This document shows positions 17,612-27,460 of a stretch of 64,000 bases of DNA, piece after piece (within the stretch, counting starts at the first letter, position 1; each line of letters starts with the position of its first letter). The stretch comes from Phycisphaerae bacterium (GTDB taxonomy: Bacteria > Planctomycetota > Phycisphaerae > Phycisphaerales > UBA1924). Below the pieces are notes generated by a model. It was not told the DNA's origin and searched no databases. It was given only the letters and a program-made list of their open reading frames with translations. The translations under genes were made by a program, and so were the position numbers. The DNA is taken from NCBI GenBank assembly GCA_030432905.1, contig JAUILU010000002.1, forward strand, positions 62,001-126,000. The letters are read 5' to 3'.

Positions 17612-18751
17612 ATGAGATCACTTCTACTCGCACTGACGCTTGTTCTGTTCGGCTGCGCGAAGCAGAATACCAGCACCAACTGCTTCGCAACCAGCACAGC
17701 AGCAGCACCGATCGTGTACTCGGAGAACTCCGGCCCGCTTCGGATCGTCGTCGTGGGTCTTGTGCACGGGCACGCCGAGGGGCTGCTCTGGAACGCCAAC
17801 AACCGCGACGACATCGAGCTCGTAGGCATCTACGAACCCAACAAGGATCTATTCGACAGACTCGCTTCGAAGTACAACATCGACCCGGCGCTCCGCTACG
17901 ACGACTTGGGTGCGATGCTCGATGAGACCAAACCAGAGGCCGCCAGCGTCATGACGTCGATCGCCGACCACACGGAAGCGATCGAGGCGTGCGCGAAGCG
18001 TGGCGTCCACACACTGGTCGAGAAGCCGCTCGAGTTCAGGCAACACGAGGCGCACCGAATCAGAAACATCGCGCTGAAGCACGGCGTGCTCGTGCTCACC
18101 AACTACGAGACAAGCTGGTACGCGTCGATCCGTCACGCGAAAAGGCTCGTTGACTCGGGCGAGATGGCGCCCCTTCGCCGGATGGCTTTCCGCCACGGCC
18201 ACCCCGGCCCGCGCGAGATCGGGTGCGCCGAAGAATTCCTCGAATGGCTCACCGACCCGAACGAGAACGGCGACGGCGCACTCACAGACTTCGGTTGCTA
18301 CGGGGTTGCGCAGGCCATCTGGATGATGAACGGCGAAACCCCAAGCAGCATCACCGCCAACGTCAACTCGCTCAAGCCAGACGTGTATCCACATGTGAGC
18401 GACGACGCGACGATCGTGCTCGGCTTCGACAGCGCCACCGCGGTCATCCAGGCATCGTGGGCGTGGACGCACGACAACAAAGAGGTGGACTTCCACACCG
18501 AGCTAGGCTCGATCCACGCGGGCAAGTGGGACACGCTCTCGACGCGCGCGCCGAACCAGCCCGCGGTTGAGATCAAACCCGACCCGATGCCGGGCGACTA
18601 CCAGAACGAATGGACCTACCTTCGCAAGGTTGTCCGCGGCGAGTGCGAGATCGACCCGCTCTCGGCGCTCGACCTGAATGTCACAGTCGCCGAGGTCCTC
18701 GACCAAGCCCGGCGCGAGGCCCACTCTGATCGCCGAAACACGCACCAATAA
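17612..18751 (+). CDS. Gfo/Idh/MocA-family oxidoreductase, lipoprotein
   Basis: 379 aa from ATG 17612, which has AGGAG-like sequence upstream; an in-frame start at 17570 precedes the ribosome site. The lipobox LFGC places the acylated Cys at 15, so the enzyme is predicted to be lipid-anchored outside the cytoplasm. The Rossmann segment is RIVVVGLVHGHAEG near 44-57, and the family EKP motif is at 137-139 (HTLVEKPLEF). The C-terminal half is the usual alpha/beta substrate domain. It lacks the dockerin tail although both neighbours carry it. NAD(P)-linked sugar or inositol oxidoreduction is the family role; the actual substrate is unknown. A pre-bound cofactor, possibly Tat-exported, would be needed outside the cytoplasm, but no twin-Arg motif is visible. 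Confidence 0.82.
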   Translation: MRSLLLALTLVLFGCAKQNTSTNCFATSTAAAPIVYSENSGPLRIVVVGLVHGHAEGLLWNANNRDDIELVGIYEPNKDLFDRLASKYNIDPALRYDDLGAMLDETKPEAASVMTSIADHTEAIEACAKRGVHTLVEKPLEFRQHEAHRIRNIALKHGVLVLTNYETSWYASIRHAKRLVDSGEMAPLRRMAFRHGHPGPREIGCAEEFLEWLTDPNENGDGALTDFGCYGVAQAIWMMNGETPSSITANVNSLKPDVYPHVSDDATIVLGFDSATAVIQASWAWTHDNKEVDFHTELGSIHAGKWDTLSTRAPNQPAVEIKPDPMPGDYQNEWTYLRKVVRGECEIDPLSALDLNVTVAEVLDQARREAHSDRRNTHQ

Positions 18752-18833
18752 CCCCATTTCACACGCTCTTCTCGCGTTTGTGCTGGTTTGCCGGCGGCCC
18801 GGCAGGTAGTCTCAGGCTGACGAGGAGAACCGC

Positions 18834-19649
18834 ATGAACCCGAAGACCACGATCGCCGGACTCGCAGCCGCCGTCTGCGCACCGACAGCACTCGCGCAGC
18901 CGGCCACGCTCGATGTGGACGAGTCACAGTCGTCCATCTTTCTCGAGATCGAACTCGACACGCCGCTGGGCGCGCAGACCGAAGATGACACGGCTGCCCT
19001 CGACGGCACGATCACCATAGAGCTCGACGACTACGACAACCCGACCGCGATAACGATCGTTGACTACAGCTTCACCTCCGGCGCGCTCAGCTACGTCTTC
19101 GACTACAGCTTCCTAGGCACCGTCACCGCGTCGGCGACCGGCCTGTCGCTCGGCAGCCCCGCCGGCGCTACGCCCGCGACCGGGACCGTGGACGGCTCGG
19201 GCGTGTTCACCGTTGACAACGTCGAGAGCGCCGTCACGGGCATCGTTGACATCGGCGGCACGGGCACCATCGGCGGTATCGTCGGCTCGTCAACCATCGA
19301 CCTCTCCACACTCGAACAGCAGCCGATCTCCGTCTCGGGCATGATCGACGTCACCAGCGGCACCATCACAGCGAGCGTTGACTTCCCCATATCGAACTCG
19401 GGCACCGACCCGGACACGGGCGTGGTCGTCACGCTGACCGGGTCAGCAACCGTCGTCGCCACCGGGCCGGTCCCCGAAGAAGAGTGCCCCGCCGACGTCA
19501 ACGGCGACGGCTTGGTCACGCCGACCGACTTCTCCGCGTGGGTCGGCGCGTTCAACACCGGCGCCCCGGAATGCGACCAGAACGGCGACGGCATGTGCAC
19601 ACCAACCGACTTCAGCGCATGGGTCGGCAACTACAACGCGGGCTGCTAG
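18834..19649 (+). CDS. Secreted protein of unknown family with dockerin tail
   Basis: 271 aa with a signal peptide ending ALAQ near residue 22 and GAGGAG before ATG 18834. The mature ~190 residues are Ser/Thr/Gly/Asp-rich and beta-predicted, with no Cys before the tail and no recognised catalytic motif. The tail has both loops and four Cys, ending exactly at GC. The next tagged gene starts 19 nt after its stop, suggesting cotranscription with the SGNH hydrolase. Confidence 0.82.
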   Translation: MNPKTTIAGLAAAVCAPTALAQPATLDVDESQSSIFLEIELDTPLGAQTEDDTAALDGTITIELDDYDNPTAITIVDYSFTSGALSYVFDYSFLGTVTASATGLSLGSPAGATPATGTVDGSGVFTVDNVESAVTGIVDIGGTGTIGGIVGSSTIDLSTLEQQPISVSGMIDVTSGTITASVDFPISNSGTDPDTGVVVTLTGSATVVATGPVPEEECPADVNGDGLVTPTDFSAWVGAFNTGAPECDQNGDGMCTPTDFSAWVGNYNAGC

Positions 19650-19668
19650 TCAGAAGAGGAAGAGGACC

Positions 19669-20835
19669 ATGAAACGCAACGCCGTGATTTTCGCCGGCGC
19701 ACTTATGGCAACGAGCGCCGCCGCCCAGCCCATCACCAAGCTCGCCGCGATCGGTGATTCACTCTCCGACGAGTACGCCGAGCAGAACTACGGCTCCTAC
19801 TCGATGAGCTGGACTGAAATCCTCGTCGCAGAACGAGGCATCGCGATGGGCCAGACCGCCGGCGCCGCGGGCATCGGCAACTGGGGCGAGCCGAGGCGCA
19901 CGGGACACGAAGACAACTGGGCGCGGTACAGCCACACCACCGACGATGCGCTCGCGACGGGTCAACACACAGGCACCGCCGACGGCATCCAGAACAGGAA
20001 CGTGTCGCACGTCGTCGTTTTCCTTGGCGGCAACGACTTCGGCCCCGCGCACGGGCCTTACGCGGACGTCTACAACGACAACTGGTCGCAATCACAGATC
20101 GACACGTTCGTCGATCAGCAGCTCGACAATGCGGTCACCATCCTCGACGAGATCGACGGCCTCGGCGCGAAGGTGCTCGTCGTCACGCTCTACGACTTCG
20201 GGGGCATGCTCTCGGTCGAGCAGAACTTCCCCGATCCTGTCGGCCGCACACGCGCTTCGGTGATGTACGAACAGTTCAGCCAGGGACTCGCCAACGAAGC
20301 GCTCGATCGCGGCATGCCCGTGCTCGACATGCTCTCGCTTAGCCGGGCGATCTTCGGCACACACGACGAGGATTTCAACAGCCTGCCCATCGCGGGCCGA
20401 ACCATCCGGCTCAACACCAAGGGCGACGGCTCGCGCCCCGACCGCGCGTTCGTCACCGACGGCACGCACCCAAAGAGCACCATCCAGGGCATCTGGTGCA
20501 ACGCGATCATCACCGCCCTCAACGACGCGTTTGACACGGACATCACGCCGCTCACCGAGACCGAGATCCTCGCGCTTGTGGGCCTCACACCCGACGGACC
20601 CGACGAACTCGACGCGCGGCTCGGCGATCTCTCCGACTACGTCACGCTCCCGCCGACCTCGCCCGAATGCACGCCCGACGTCAACGGCGACGGCATGCTC
20701 ACCCCCACCGACTTCACCGCGTGGGTCGGCGCGTTCAACGCCAACGCACCCGAGTGCGACCAGAACGGCGACGGCGCGTGCACGCCGACTGATTTCACCG
20801 CCTGGGTGGGCAATTTCAACGCGGGGTGCGGCTAA
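19669..20835 (+). CDS. Secreted SGNH/GDSL hydrolase with dockerin tail
   Basis: 388 aa, probably a secreted esterase or carbohydrate deacylase. The signal peptide ends SAAAQ at residue ~20. Block I is AIGDSLSDEY with nucleophile Ser31, block III is FLGGNDF with Asn122, and block V is TDGTHPKS with Asp264 and His267, so the catalytic set is complete. The tail has four Cys and ends GCG, one residue beyond the usual terminus. AAGAGGAAGAGG precedes ATG 19669. Substrate unknown. Confidence 0.88.
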   Translation: MKRNAVIFAGALMATSAAAQPITKLAAIGDSLSDEYAEQNYGSYSMSWTEILVAERGIAMGQTAGAAGIGNWGEPRRTGHEDNWARYSHTTDDALATGQHTGTADGIQNRNVSHVVVFLGGNDFGPAHGPYADVYNDNWSQSQIDTFVDQQLDNAVTILDEIDGLGAKVLVVTLYDFGGMLSVEQNFPDPVGRTRASVMYEQFSQGLANEALDRGMPVLDMLSLSRAIFGTHDEDFNSLPIAGRTIRLNTKGDGSRPDRAFVTDGTHPKSTIQGIWCNAIITALNDAFDTDITPLTETEILALVGLTPDGPDELDARLGDLSDYVTLPPTSPECTPDVNGDGMLTPTDFTAWVGAFNANAPECDQNGDGACTPTDFTAWVGNFNAGCG

Positions 20836-20965
20836 ACACGCCCTGCCGGCTCGCATCTGAACGAAATCCTTGCTTTGGCTTGGCTGTACTTTTATCTTGA
20901 GGGCCATGGGAATCGCGCGCCGTCATGGGAGCGCGGATGACGTTGTATACAAAGGGAGACAAGAA

Positions 20966-21817
20966 ATGCCCGGATTCAAAGCTGTAGTTTCGTTCGTGGT
21001 GGCTTCGTACGCTGGGGCCGCGCTCGCGCAGCCAGCTGACGCGGGGCTCTTCCTCTCGGTCGCCGACAACATCGGTACCGAGATCAACGGCTTCGGCCCG
21101 TTCACCGACGAGGACGTCATCCGCACCAACCCGGCCGGCTCGTTCGCCGAGGCCTTCTTCGCCATCGACGCCGGCGACCTCGACGCGTTCGACATCCTGC
21201 CCAACGGCAACTACATCGTCTCATCACTTTTCAACGGCAATATCGGCGGCACAGTCTTCGACGACGCAGACCTCGTCGAGTACAACCCCAACACCGGCAC
21301 CATCGTCGGCAACTACCTCGGCATCGGGCTGAGCACCTTCACCAGCTCCGCACCCGACATCTCCGCCGCCACCACCGACGACGACGGAAACCTCTACTTC
21401 AGCATGCTCGGTGTGACCAACACCATGAACCACTCGGGTGGCTCGCTCACATTCACCGACGGCGACATCGTCCGCGTTGACGCGACCACCGGCGTCGCCA
21501 GCATCTTCGTCAATGAGGCCGACCTCTTCGACGACGGCGACGGCGACGTCTACGGCCTCCACTGGAACGGCGACGGCTCGTTCCTCATCAGCGCCAACGA
21601 GGATGAGGTCATCTCGGGTAACAGCTTCCTCGACGGCGACGTCTTCACCTACTTCTACGGCTCGGACGCCTCCAGCCTCTTCTTCAGTGAAGCCAACTTC
21701 AGCGACACCGCCAACGGCCACGACATCGACGCCGTATTCTTCAACGTACCGGCACCCGCCAGCGCCGCGATGCTCGCGTTCGGCGCACTTGTGACAGCAC
21801 GCAGAAGAAGAAACTGA
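20966..21817 (+). CDS. Exported protein with PEP-CTERM-type C-terminal anchor
   Basis: 283 aa. ATG 20966 is chosen for GGGAG upstream and the immediate signal peptide ending ALAQ. The middle is propeller-like (DDGNLYFSMLG, VYGLHWNGDGSFLIS). The C-terminus is a compact sorting signal: VPAPASAA, a hydrophobic helix, then ARRRRN. That is the planctomycete PEP-CTERM arrangement, normally processed by an exosortase; none is in the window. It sits between two dockerin-tagged genes, and the following gene begins 25 nt after its stop. Confidence is high for the sorting class and low for function. Confidence 0.82.
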   Translation: MPGFKAVVSFVVASYAGAALAQPADAGLFLSVADNIGTEINGFGPFTDEDVIRTNPAGSFAEAFFAIDAGDLDAFDILPNGNYIVSSLFNGNIGGTVFDDADLVEYNPNTGTIVGNYLGIGLSTFTSSAPDISAATTDDDGNLYFSMLGVTNTMNHSGGSLTFTDGDIVRVDATTGVASIFVNEADLFDDGDGDVYGLHWNGDGSFLISANEDEVISGNSFLDGDVFTYFYGSDASSLFFSEANFSDTANGHDIDAVFFNVPAPASAAMLAFGALVTARRRRN

Positions 21818-21842
21818 TCGATAGATCCAGACGGAGCTTCAC

Positions 21843-22889
21843 ATGACACGCACAACACGCGCGGGCCTGGCCTGCTCGATCGCCCTCACAGCGGGCGCAG
21901 CTATGGCGTCCGACAAGGTCATCGCGTCGATGCCGATCGGTTCGGTTACCGTCCCGACGACCATCGGCGCCACCGTCAACGTCCCGTTCTCGGGGCTGAC
22001 CGAGGGCGTCACGGGCTTTGGCATCATCGGCAACTTCACCGTGCAGACGGGCGACTTCAAAGACGGCCTCGGGCCATGGTCGCTCGACGCAGAAATCACC
22101 GCCAACGCGCCGGGGGGCGAGTCGCTCTTCTGGCACCCCATCGGGGGCGACGTCTCCATCGGCGACTACCCGCTGCAAGACGGCACCACCGGTCTCCCAG
22201 AGGTTGACGGCAACGGCACTTGGGCGTTCGACTTCACAGCCGACGTCTCGCAGTCCAACTGGATCTTCCGCATCGATGACTCGACGATCTACCTGCTCGG
22301 CGACGCGCCGGACATCACTACGCAGTACACCGCCGAGCCCGACCAGAACGACCAGTGGAACCGGCCTTACTACATCGCCGGCGTTTCGGGCCTCGGCCCA
22401 GTCGCGTACCACGCGTTCGAGTTCACCGTCACCGAATCGGGCGTCTACGACCTGACCAGCGTGCTCGCCGGCGGGGGCAACCACTTCTCGTTTATCTACC
22501 AAGGCGGATTCGATTCGAGCCAGCCGCTCAACAACCTCTTCGACTACGGCCTCGGCAACGGCAACTCGCCGTTCGAAGTGCCGCAGGGAACGTCGAACAT
22601 CAACGCCCTGCTCTTTGAGGGCGTGACCTACACCTGGGTCACCAGCGAGTGGTCGTCAACAAGCCCCCCCGGCACATCGATGAACACCATCGTCGGGCCG
22701 GGCGAAGCCGTCGAAACCGGGAGCTGTCTCGCCGACGTCAACGGCGACGGGATGCTCAGCCCGACCGACTTCACCGCTTGGGTCGGCGCGTTCAACGCCA
22801 GCGCCCCAGAATGCGACCAGAACGGCGACGGCATGTGCACCCCCACCGACTTCTCGGCTTGGGTCGGCAACTTCAACGCAGGGTGCTGA
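21843..22889 (+). CDS. Secreted protein of unknown family with dockerin tail
   Basis: 348 aa, starting 25 nt after the PEP-CTERM gene, so cotranscription is likely. The signal peptide ends AAMAS near residue 22. The mature ~270 residues have a beta-sandwich look (AYHAFEFTVTESGVYDLTS resembles prepeptidase/PPC-like ligand domains). No catalytic motif is visible. The tail has four Cys and ends NFNAGC. A strong terminator follows at 22932-22967. Confidence 0.83.
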   Translation: MTRTTRAGLACSIALTAGAAMASDKVIASMPIGSVTVPTTIGATVNVPFSGLTEGVTGFGIIGNFTVQTGDFKDGLGPWSLDAEITANAPGGESLFWHPIGGDVSIGDYPLQDGTTGLPEVDGNGTWAFDFTADVSQSNWIFRIDDSTIYLLGDAPDITTQYTAEPDQNDQWNRPYYIAGVSGLGPVAYHAFEFTVTESGVYDLTSVLAGGGNHFSFIYQGGFDSSQPLNNLFDYGLGNGNSPFEVPQGTSNINALLFEGVTYTWVTSEWSSTSPPGTSMNTIVGPGEAVETGSCLADVNGDGMLSPTDFTAWVGAFNASAPECDQNGDGMCTPTDFSAWVGNFNAGC

Positions 22890-22931
22890 GAACCAGAATC
22901 CCGCACATATTTTGGCCTGCTTTGGAACCAT

Positions 22932-22967
22932 CACGCCCAACCGGAGTCTGACCGGTTGGGCGTGTTT
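22932..22967 (+). terminator. Strong intrinsic terminator
   Basis: A perfect 13-bp stem (22932-22944 with 22952-22964) closes a 7-nt loop and is followed by TTTCT. It lies 43 nt after the stop at 22889 and separates this transcript from the propeller gene at 23018. Confidence 0.85.
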
Positions 22968-23017
22968 CTGCGCCGAGACAACCGGCCGATCTGGTCCGAT
23001 GACAGGGTGAGGACGAT

Positions 23018-25090
23018 ATGAAAAAGCTGCCAACCCGGCTCGTAACGGCGTGTGCGGTGCTTGCTGCAACACAGGCCCACGCCCAGATCACCGGCGAGCC
23101 CTGCGTCTTTCGCAACCTGATCAATGTCATTAACCCAAAGCCCGCTCACGCCAGCTGCACGCATGGCGTGCTCACCTACATCGCCCAATACGACGGCACG
23201 CTCGCGATCTACAACACCGCCAACCCCGAAAACCCGAAACTGCTCGGCTCGGCCTCGATCGACAGCCCCGACTGGTTCAGCCGATACATATCAGATATCA
23301 AAGTCTCGGGCGGATTCGCGTTCGCCGCGGTCGAGAACTCCGGCATCGCGGTCTTCGATGTGTCCGATCCGTCCAGCCCAACACTCGTCCACTCGCCAGC
23401 AACAAACTTCGGCAGGTTCAACCAGCCCGCCATCGAGATTGCCGGCACGACCGCCTACATCACCGACGGGCCCGACGAGATCGCGGTCTTTGACATCTCT
23501 ACTCCAACAACGCCTGTCGAACTGCCGGGCTTCGAATCTGGCCTGTTCACATACTTCACCAAGCTCGACGCGATCGGCGATCGGCTCTACATCACAGACG
23601 AAGACGTCGAAGTGTACGACATCTCAAACCCCGCAACCCCTCAGCTCATCGGCACCTACGAGCCTGCGACCTACGCGCTCGACATCGTGCAAACACAGAT
23701 CGCTGGCCTTGCGGTCGTCAGCCAGAGCGTCGTGAATTTCGTAGATCTCACCGACCCGAACGCGCCTGTTCACCTGGGCAACTTCCCTATGCCAAACGGT
23801 GCGCGCTCCGCCGCCACCGAAGGAGAGTTGCTTTTCGTCTCGGGGTACGACGAACGCATCTACACCGTGGACATCACACAACCCGCCAGCCCGGTCGTGC
23901 TGCTGAGCATCGACGCGCCGACCGAGTTTGACGCTCTCACCGTTCGCGCCGGCACACTCTTCGCAACCGGCCTCGTCGCTGGCACGCTCGCCTTTGAGCC
24001 GTACCCCTTGGCCCCCGAACCGACCACGTCTTCGCTCCAGACGCCGGGCACCTCGGTCTCGATCGCGCTCGCGGGCGACCATGTCTTCATGACCGGCACG
24101 GGCCAGCACGGGCTGCAAGCGGTCGATACATCTAGCCCGAACGCGCCGCAACTGGTCGGCAACTACGACTGGTGGCGGCCACACTCCGACCTGGCGATCA
24201 TCGGGGACTACGCGTGCACGTTCGACGAAACCTACGGGCTGCGCCTGCTCGACATCAGCAATCCGCAGACACCCGTGCGAATCTCAAACTTCGTCGGGCC
24301 GAACGCCGGCACGGTCCGCGCATCGGGCGACCGCTTCTACTTCACCGATGATGACCTCGATCTCCGCATCATCGACACCAGCGGACCAGGCACGCCCGTT
24401 GTGCCGACCTCGTCTTATCCCGGCAACGTCGAGCTGTTCGCGGTCGACGGTAACATTGTGTACGCGGCTCCGTCCGTTCACAACACCGAGATCACCATCA
24501 CCGACTACTCAAACCTGCAAAGCCCCGTGCTGCTCGGCGAAACTAACGTCTACTACCCGGGACTTAACGAAACGCACATCGACATGGCCGCGTACAACTC
24601 GGTGCTCTTCACCGCGTCCAGCGACGGCGTGCTGAGTTTCACCGACCTGAGCAACCCCGCCGCCCAAGAGCCCGATTTCTACTGGACATTCATCGACGCC
24701 TCACTCGAGCACATCTCGATCCACGGCGACATCCTCGCACTCTCGGGCAGCGGCATGCCCATCCAGCTCTACCGCCTCGACGACCCCATGCACCCGACAT
24801 GGCTCGGCTCGGTCGAATCGCCCGGGCAGGCCGGCGAAGTCGCGATCGCAAACAACACCCTCTACGTGGCCAGCGGTGACGACGGGCTCACGATCATCGA
24901 CCTCGGCGGAGATTGCGAGTTCGACTGCGTTGCCGACGTCAACCACGACGGCGTGCTCACGCCGACCGATTTCACCGCATGGATCGGCGCGTACAACGAC
25001 AACCGCCCAGAGTGCGACCAGAACGGCGACGGATTGTGCACACCGACCGATTTCTCGGCCTGGGTCGGCAACTACAACGCCGGCTGCTGA
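23018..25090 (+). CDS. Secreted LVIVD-type beta-propeller with dockerin tail
   Basis: 690 aa with a clear signal peptide (MKKLPTRLVTACAVLAATQAHAQ). The body consists of ~40-residue blades with motifs such as AVFDVSDPSSPTLV, EVYDISNPATPQLI and RLLDISNPQTPVRI. It is the same architecture as 7987-10071 but with GC-rich codons throughout, so it is the non-anomalous member of that pair. The tail keeps both loops (DVNHDGVLTPTD, DQNGDGLCTPTD) and four Cys, ending at GC. Predicted extracellular binding or scaffold role. Confidence 0.87.
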   Translation: MKKLPTRLVTACAVLAATQAHAQITGEPCVFRNLINVINPKPAHASCTHGVLTYIAQYDGTLAIYNTANPENPKLLGSASIDSPDWFSRYISDIKVSGGFAFAAVENSGIAVFDVSDPSSPTLVHSPATNFGRFNQPAIEIAGTTAYITDGPDEIAVFDISTPTTPVELPGFESGLFTYFTKLDAIGDRLYITDEDVEVYDISNPATPQLIGTYEPATYALDIVQTQIAGLAVVSQSVVNFVDLTDPNAPVHLGNFPMPNGARSAATEGELLFVSGYDERIYTVDITQPASPVVLLSIDAPTEFDALTVRAGTLFATGLVAGTLAFEPYPLAPEPTTSSLQTPGTSVSIALAGDHVFMTGTGQHGLQAVDTSSPNAPQLVGNYDWWRPHSDLAIIGDYACTFDETYGLRLLDISNPQTPVRISNFVGPNAGTVRASGDRFYFTDDDLDLRIIDTSGPGTPVVPTSSYPGNVELFAVDGNIVYAAPSVHNTEITITDYSNLQSPVLLGETNVYYPGLNETHIDMAAYNSVLFTASSDGVLSFTDLSNPAAQEPDFYWTFIDASLEHISIHGDILALSGSGMPIQLYRLDDPMHPTWLGSVESPGQAGEVAIANNTLYVASGDDGLTIIDLGGDCEFDCVADVNHDGVLTPTDFTAWIGAYNDNRPECDQNGDGLCTPTDFSAWVGNYNAGC

Positions 25091-25182
25091 GCACAACGCG
25101 CCTGTATTCCAAGTCTTTGCATATTCCGAGCCACCAAAGCCGACAGATCAGCTATGCTGACAAGCCCATCAGGAGCCAATGA

Positions 25183-27237
25183 ATGCACAAGCCAACGATC
25201 GCACTCGCCCTGTCCGCCGGCCTCGCCTGCACCTGCCTCGCCGACGAGCTGCACGTGCCGAGTCAGTACCCGACGATTCAGGCCGCGATCGACGCCGCCG
25301 TCAATGGCGACGAGATCGTCATCGCCGCGGGCACCTACCGCGAGTTGCTCGACGGCAAGGGCAAGTCGCTGACCTATACAGGAGCCGGGATGGGGCAGAC
25401 CGTCCTCTCGGGCGATCTCGATGGCGACGGCGGGGCCGACGGAACCGTGCTCTCCGTCAACGACGACCCATCGCTGGACCTCCCGTCGATCTCGCTTGCA
25501 GACCTCACGATCACCGACGCGACGCGCGGGGTCAACGCATTCAGTCTTCAGCAGGGCTCGTTCGTGCGGTGTGAGATCTCGGGCACGTCCGACTACGGCA
25601 TCAGCAGCGATGACCTGCAGTCGACCATCCTCATCGACGGGTGTGAGTTCCACTCGAACGATATCTCGATAAGTCTGTACGGCGATACCGACGGATCGGG
25701 TGTCGCCATTTCCAACAGCACAATGAGGGACAGCCAGGCGGCGATGGAGCTTTATTCTTTGGCTGCCGTGATCCGTGACTGTGAGATCAATGGCCACACC
25801 GAAATGGCGGTCACACTCAACGGCGGCAACCTCTCGATATTGAATAGCAACGTGCGATCAAACGCCGACGGCGGTGTCAGTTTCAGCGGGGGCAATCTGA
25901 CAGTCCGAGATGCTGTGTTTGAAGACAACATAGCCGAATACGACAGCGTCGCCATCGAATCTCGTGGATCATCAACAACTCTTGTAACAATCGAACGATC
26001 GGTCTTTCGAAACAACATAAGCGAATCTTCGAGGGGCGCTGTCTCTGCGATCGGACACATCGAGGTCACGGATTGTGTGTTTGAAGACAACATCGGCGAC
26101 TTCGGCAGCGCACTGGAGATATCCGGGCCATCCGGGCTGGTCGAGCGATGCGAGTTCATACACAACGCCGGCAATGGGACCGGACCGCTCAATGTGTTTA
26201 GTACCACTTCAACAATCTCAGACTGCCTCTTTCAAAACAACGGCTATGAAATAGGAAACCGCGATGGCATCCCCCACGGCGGCGGCGGGCTCTGCATCGA
26301 ACGCGGACGTTCAGTCATCGACAACTGCACGTTCATCGGGAACACGGCCCAGAACGCCGGCGGAGTGATGGCTGCAATGACCACGCCCCGAGTGCGAGTC
26401 ACGAATTCACGCTTCTACGCCAACACCGCGACCAATGGCGGCGGCGCATTCTCGGGCAATATTTATGACCATGTAAGCGGGTGTGAGTTCGTGGGAAACA
26501 AGTCGCTCTATTCAGGAGGCGTATTTACCGCTTCGAGCAGAACCGGAGCCAGATTTGATTCGTGCGTCTTTGTTGATAACACCGCCCCCCACGGCCAGAT
26601 CGGAGCCGGCGGCAGCACGAGCAGTGTTCCACTCACAAACTCGGTCCTCGCCGTGAGCGCGAACCTCAACCTCATCCACGCCGACAACCAGCTTTATACA
26701 GAACTCCATGAATCCAACCTCATCGAAACAAATCACAACGCCATCGGGTTCGTCCGCCTCCCGAACCACGGCGGCGACGGCTGGGGCGACGACCCAACCA
26801 CTCCAGACATCGACGAGGGCGCCAACGACGACTTCGGTGATCTCCGGCTCACCGCGCACTCGCCAGCCATCGACGCGGGCAGCAACGCCCATATTCAACT
26901 CGACGAATTCGACGTCGATCTGGACGGCGACACCAGCGAGCCCATCACCGGCCCCCTCGACATGGACGGCAACCCGCGATTCGTCGACACCGCCGGCATG
27001 CCAAACGTCTACCCGGGCAACGAGTTCGGCGGGCCGATCGACCTAGGGCCCTACGAGTTCCAGGGCCAGAGCTGCCACGCCGACGTCAACCGCGACGGCG
27101 CGCTCACGCAGGCCGACTTCTCGGCGTGGATCGGCGCGTACAACACCAATGACGACAAAGCCGACCAGAACCGCGACGGCGACATCACGCCCACTGACTT
27201 CACCGCTTGGGTCAGCAACTTCAACGCAGGCTGTTAA
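25183..27237 (+). CDS. Secreted right-handed beta-helix protein with two-Cys dockerin tail
   Basis: 684 aa. The signal peptide ends TCLADE near residue 21. The segment VPSQYPTIQAAIDAA...IVIAAGTY is the standard entry to pectate-lyase-like/polysaccharide-binding parallel beta-helices, followed by coils with SxF.N[Asn/Thr]xA..GGxxx repeats to ~540. A TPDIDEGANDDFGDLRL-type capping region comes next. The tail lacks the two middle cysteines (KADQNRDGDITPTD) but retains the first and last. The central ~1 kb is AT-richer than both ends. A truncated relative lies at 33888-34682. Possible polysaccharide lyase or binder; catalytic residues not identifiable. Confidence 0.85.
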   Translation: MHKPTIALALSAGLACTCLADELHVPSQYPTIQAAIDAAVNGDEIVIAAGTYRELLDGKGKSLTYTGAGMGQTVLSGDLDGDGGADGTVLSVNDDPSLDLPSISLADLTITDATRGVNAFSLQQGSFVRCEISGTSDYGISSDDLQSTILIDGCEFHSNDISISLYGDTDGSGVAISNSTMRDSQAAMELYSLAAVIRDCEINGHTEMAVTLNGGNLSILNSNVRSNADGGVSFSGGNLTVRDAVFEDNIAEYDSVAIESRGSSTTLVTIERSVFRNNISESSRGAVSAIGHIEVTDCVFEDNIGDFGSALEISGPSGLVERCEFIHNAGNGTGPLNVFSTTSTISDCLFQNNGYEIGNRDGIPHGGGGLCIERGRSVIDNCTFIGNTAQNAGGVMAAMTTPRVRVTNSRFYANTATNGGGAFSGNIYDHVSGCEFVGNKSLYSGGVFTASSRTGARFDSCVFVDNTAPHGQIGAGGSTSSVPLTNSVLAVSANLNLIHADNQLYTELHESNLIETNHNAIGFVRLPNHGGDGWGDDPTTPDIDEGANDDFGDLRLTAHSPAIDAGSNAHIQLDEFDVDLDGDTSEPITGPLDMDGNPRFVDTAGMPNVYPGNEFGGPIDLGPYEFQGQSCHADVNRDGALTQADFSAWIGAYNTNDDKADQNRDGDITPTDFTAWVSNFNAGC

Positions 27238-27460
27238 ACACACCAAGCCGCGCTATCAAAGCCCAAAAACAATCCTCCAAAACGGCGAGTTTGCGGCGCC
27301 CTACGCTCAGTTTGCCACACGAAAAGGCCGATAAACACCGTGCACGGGTTATCGGCTCCGCGAAAAACCGTCGTGTTCCGGGCCTGTTTCCGGTACGCTG
27401 GGTGAATCGCGGGGGCGGTCAGTCTCGTTGCATGGTGCGGTCGCACCGGAGGAAATCGGC

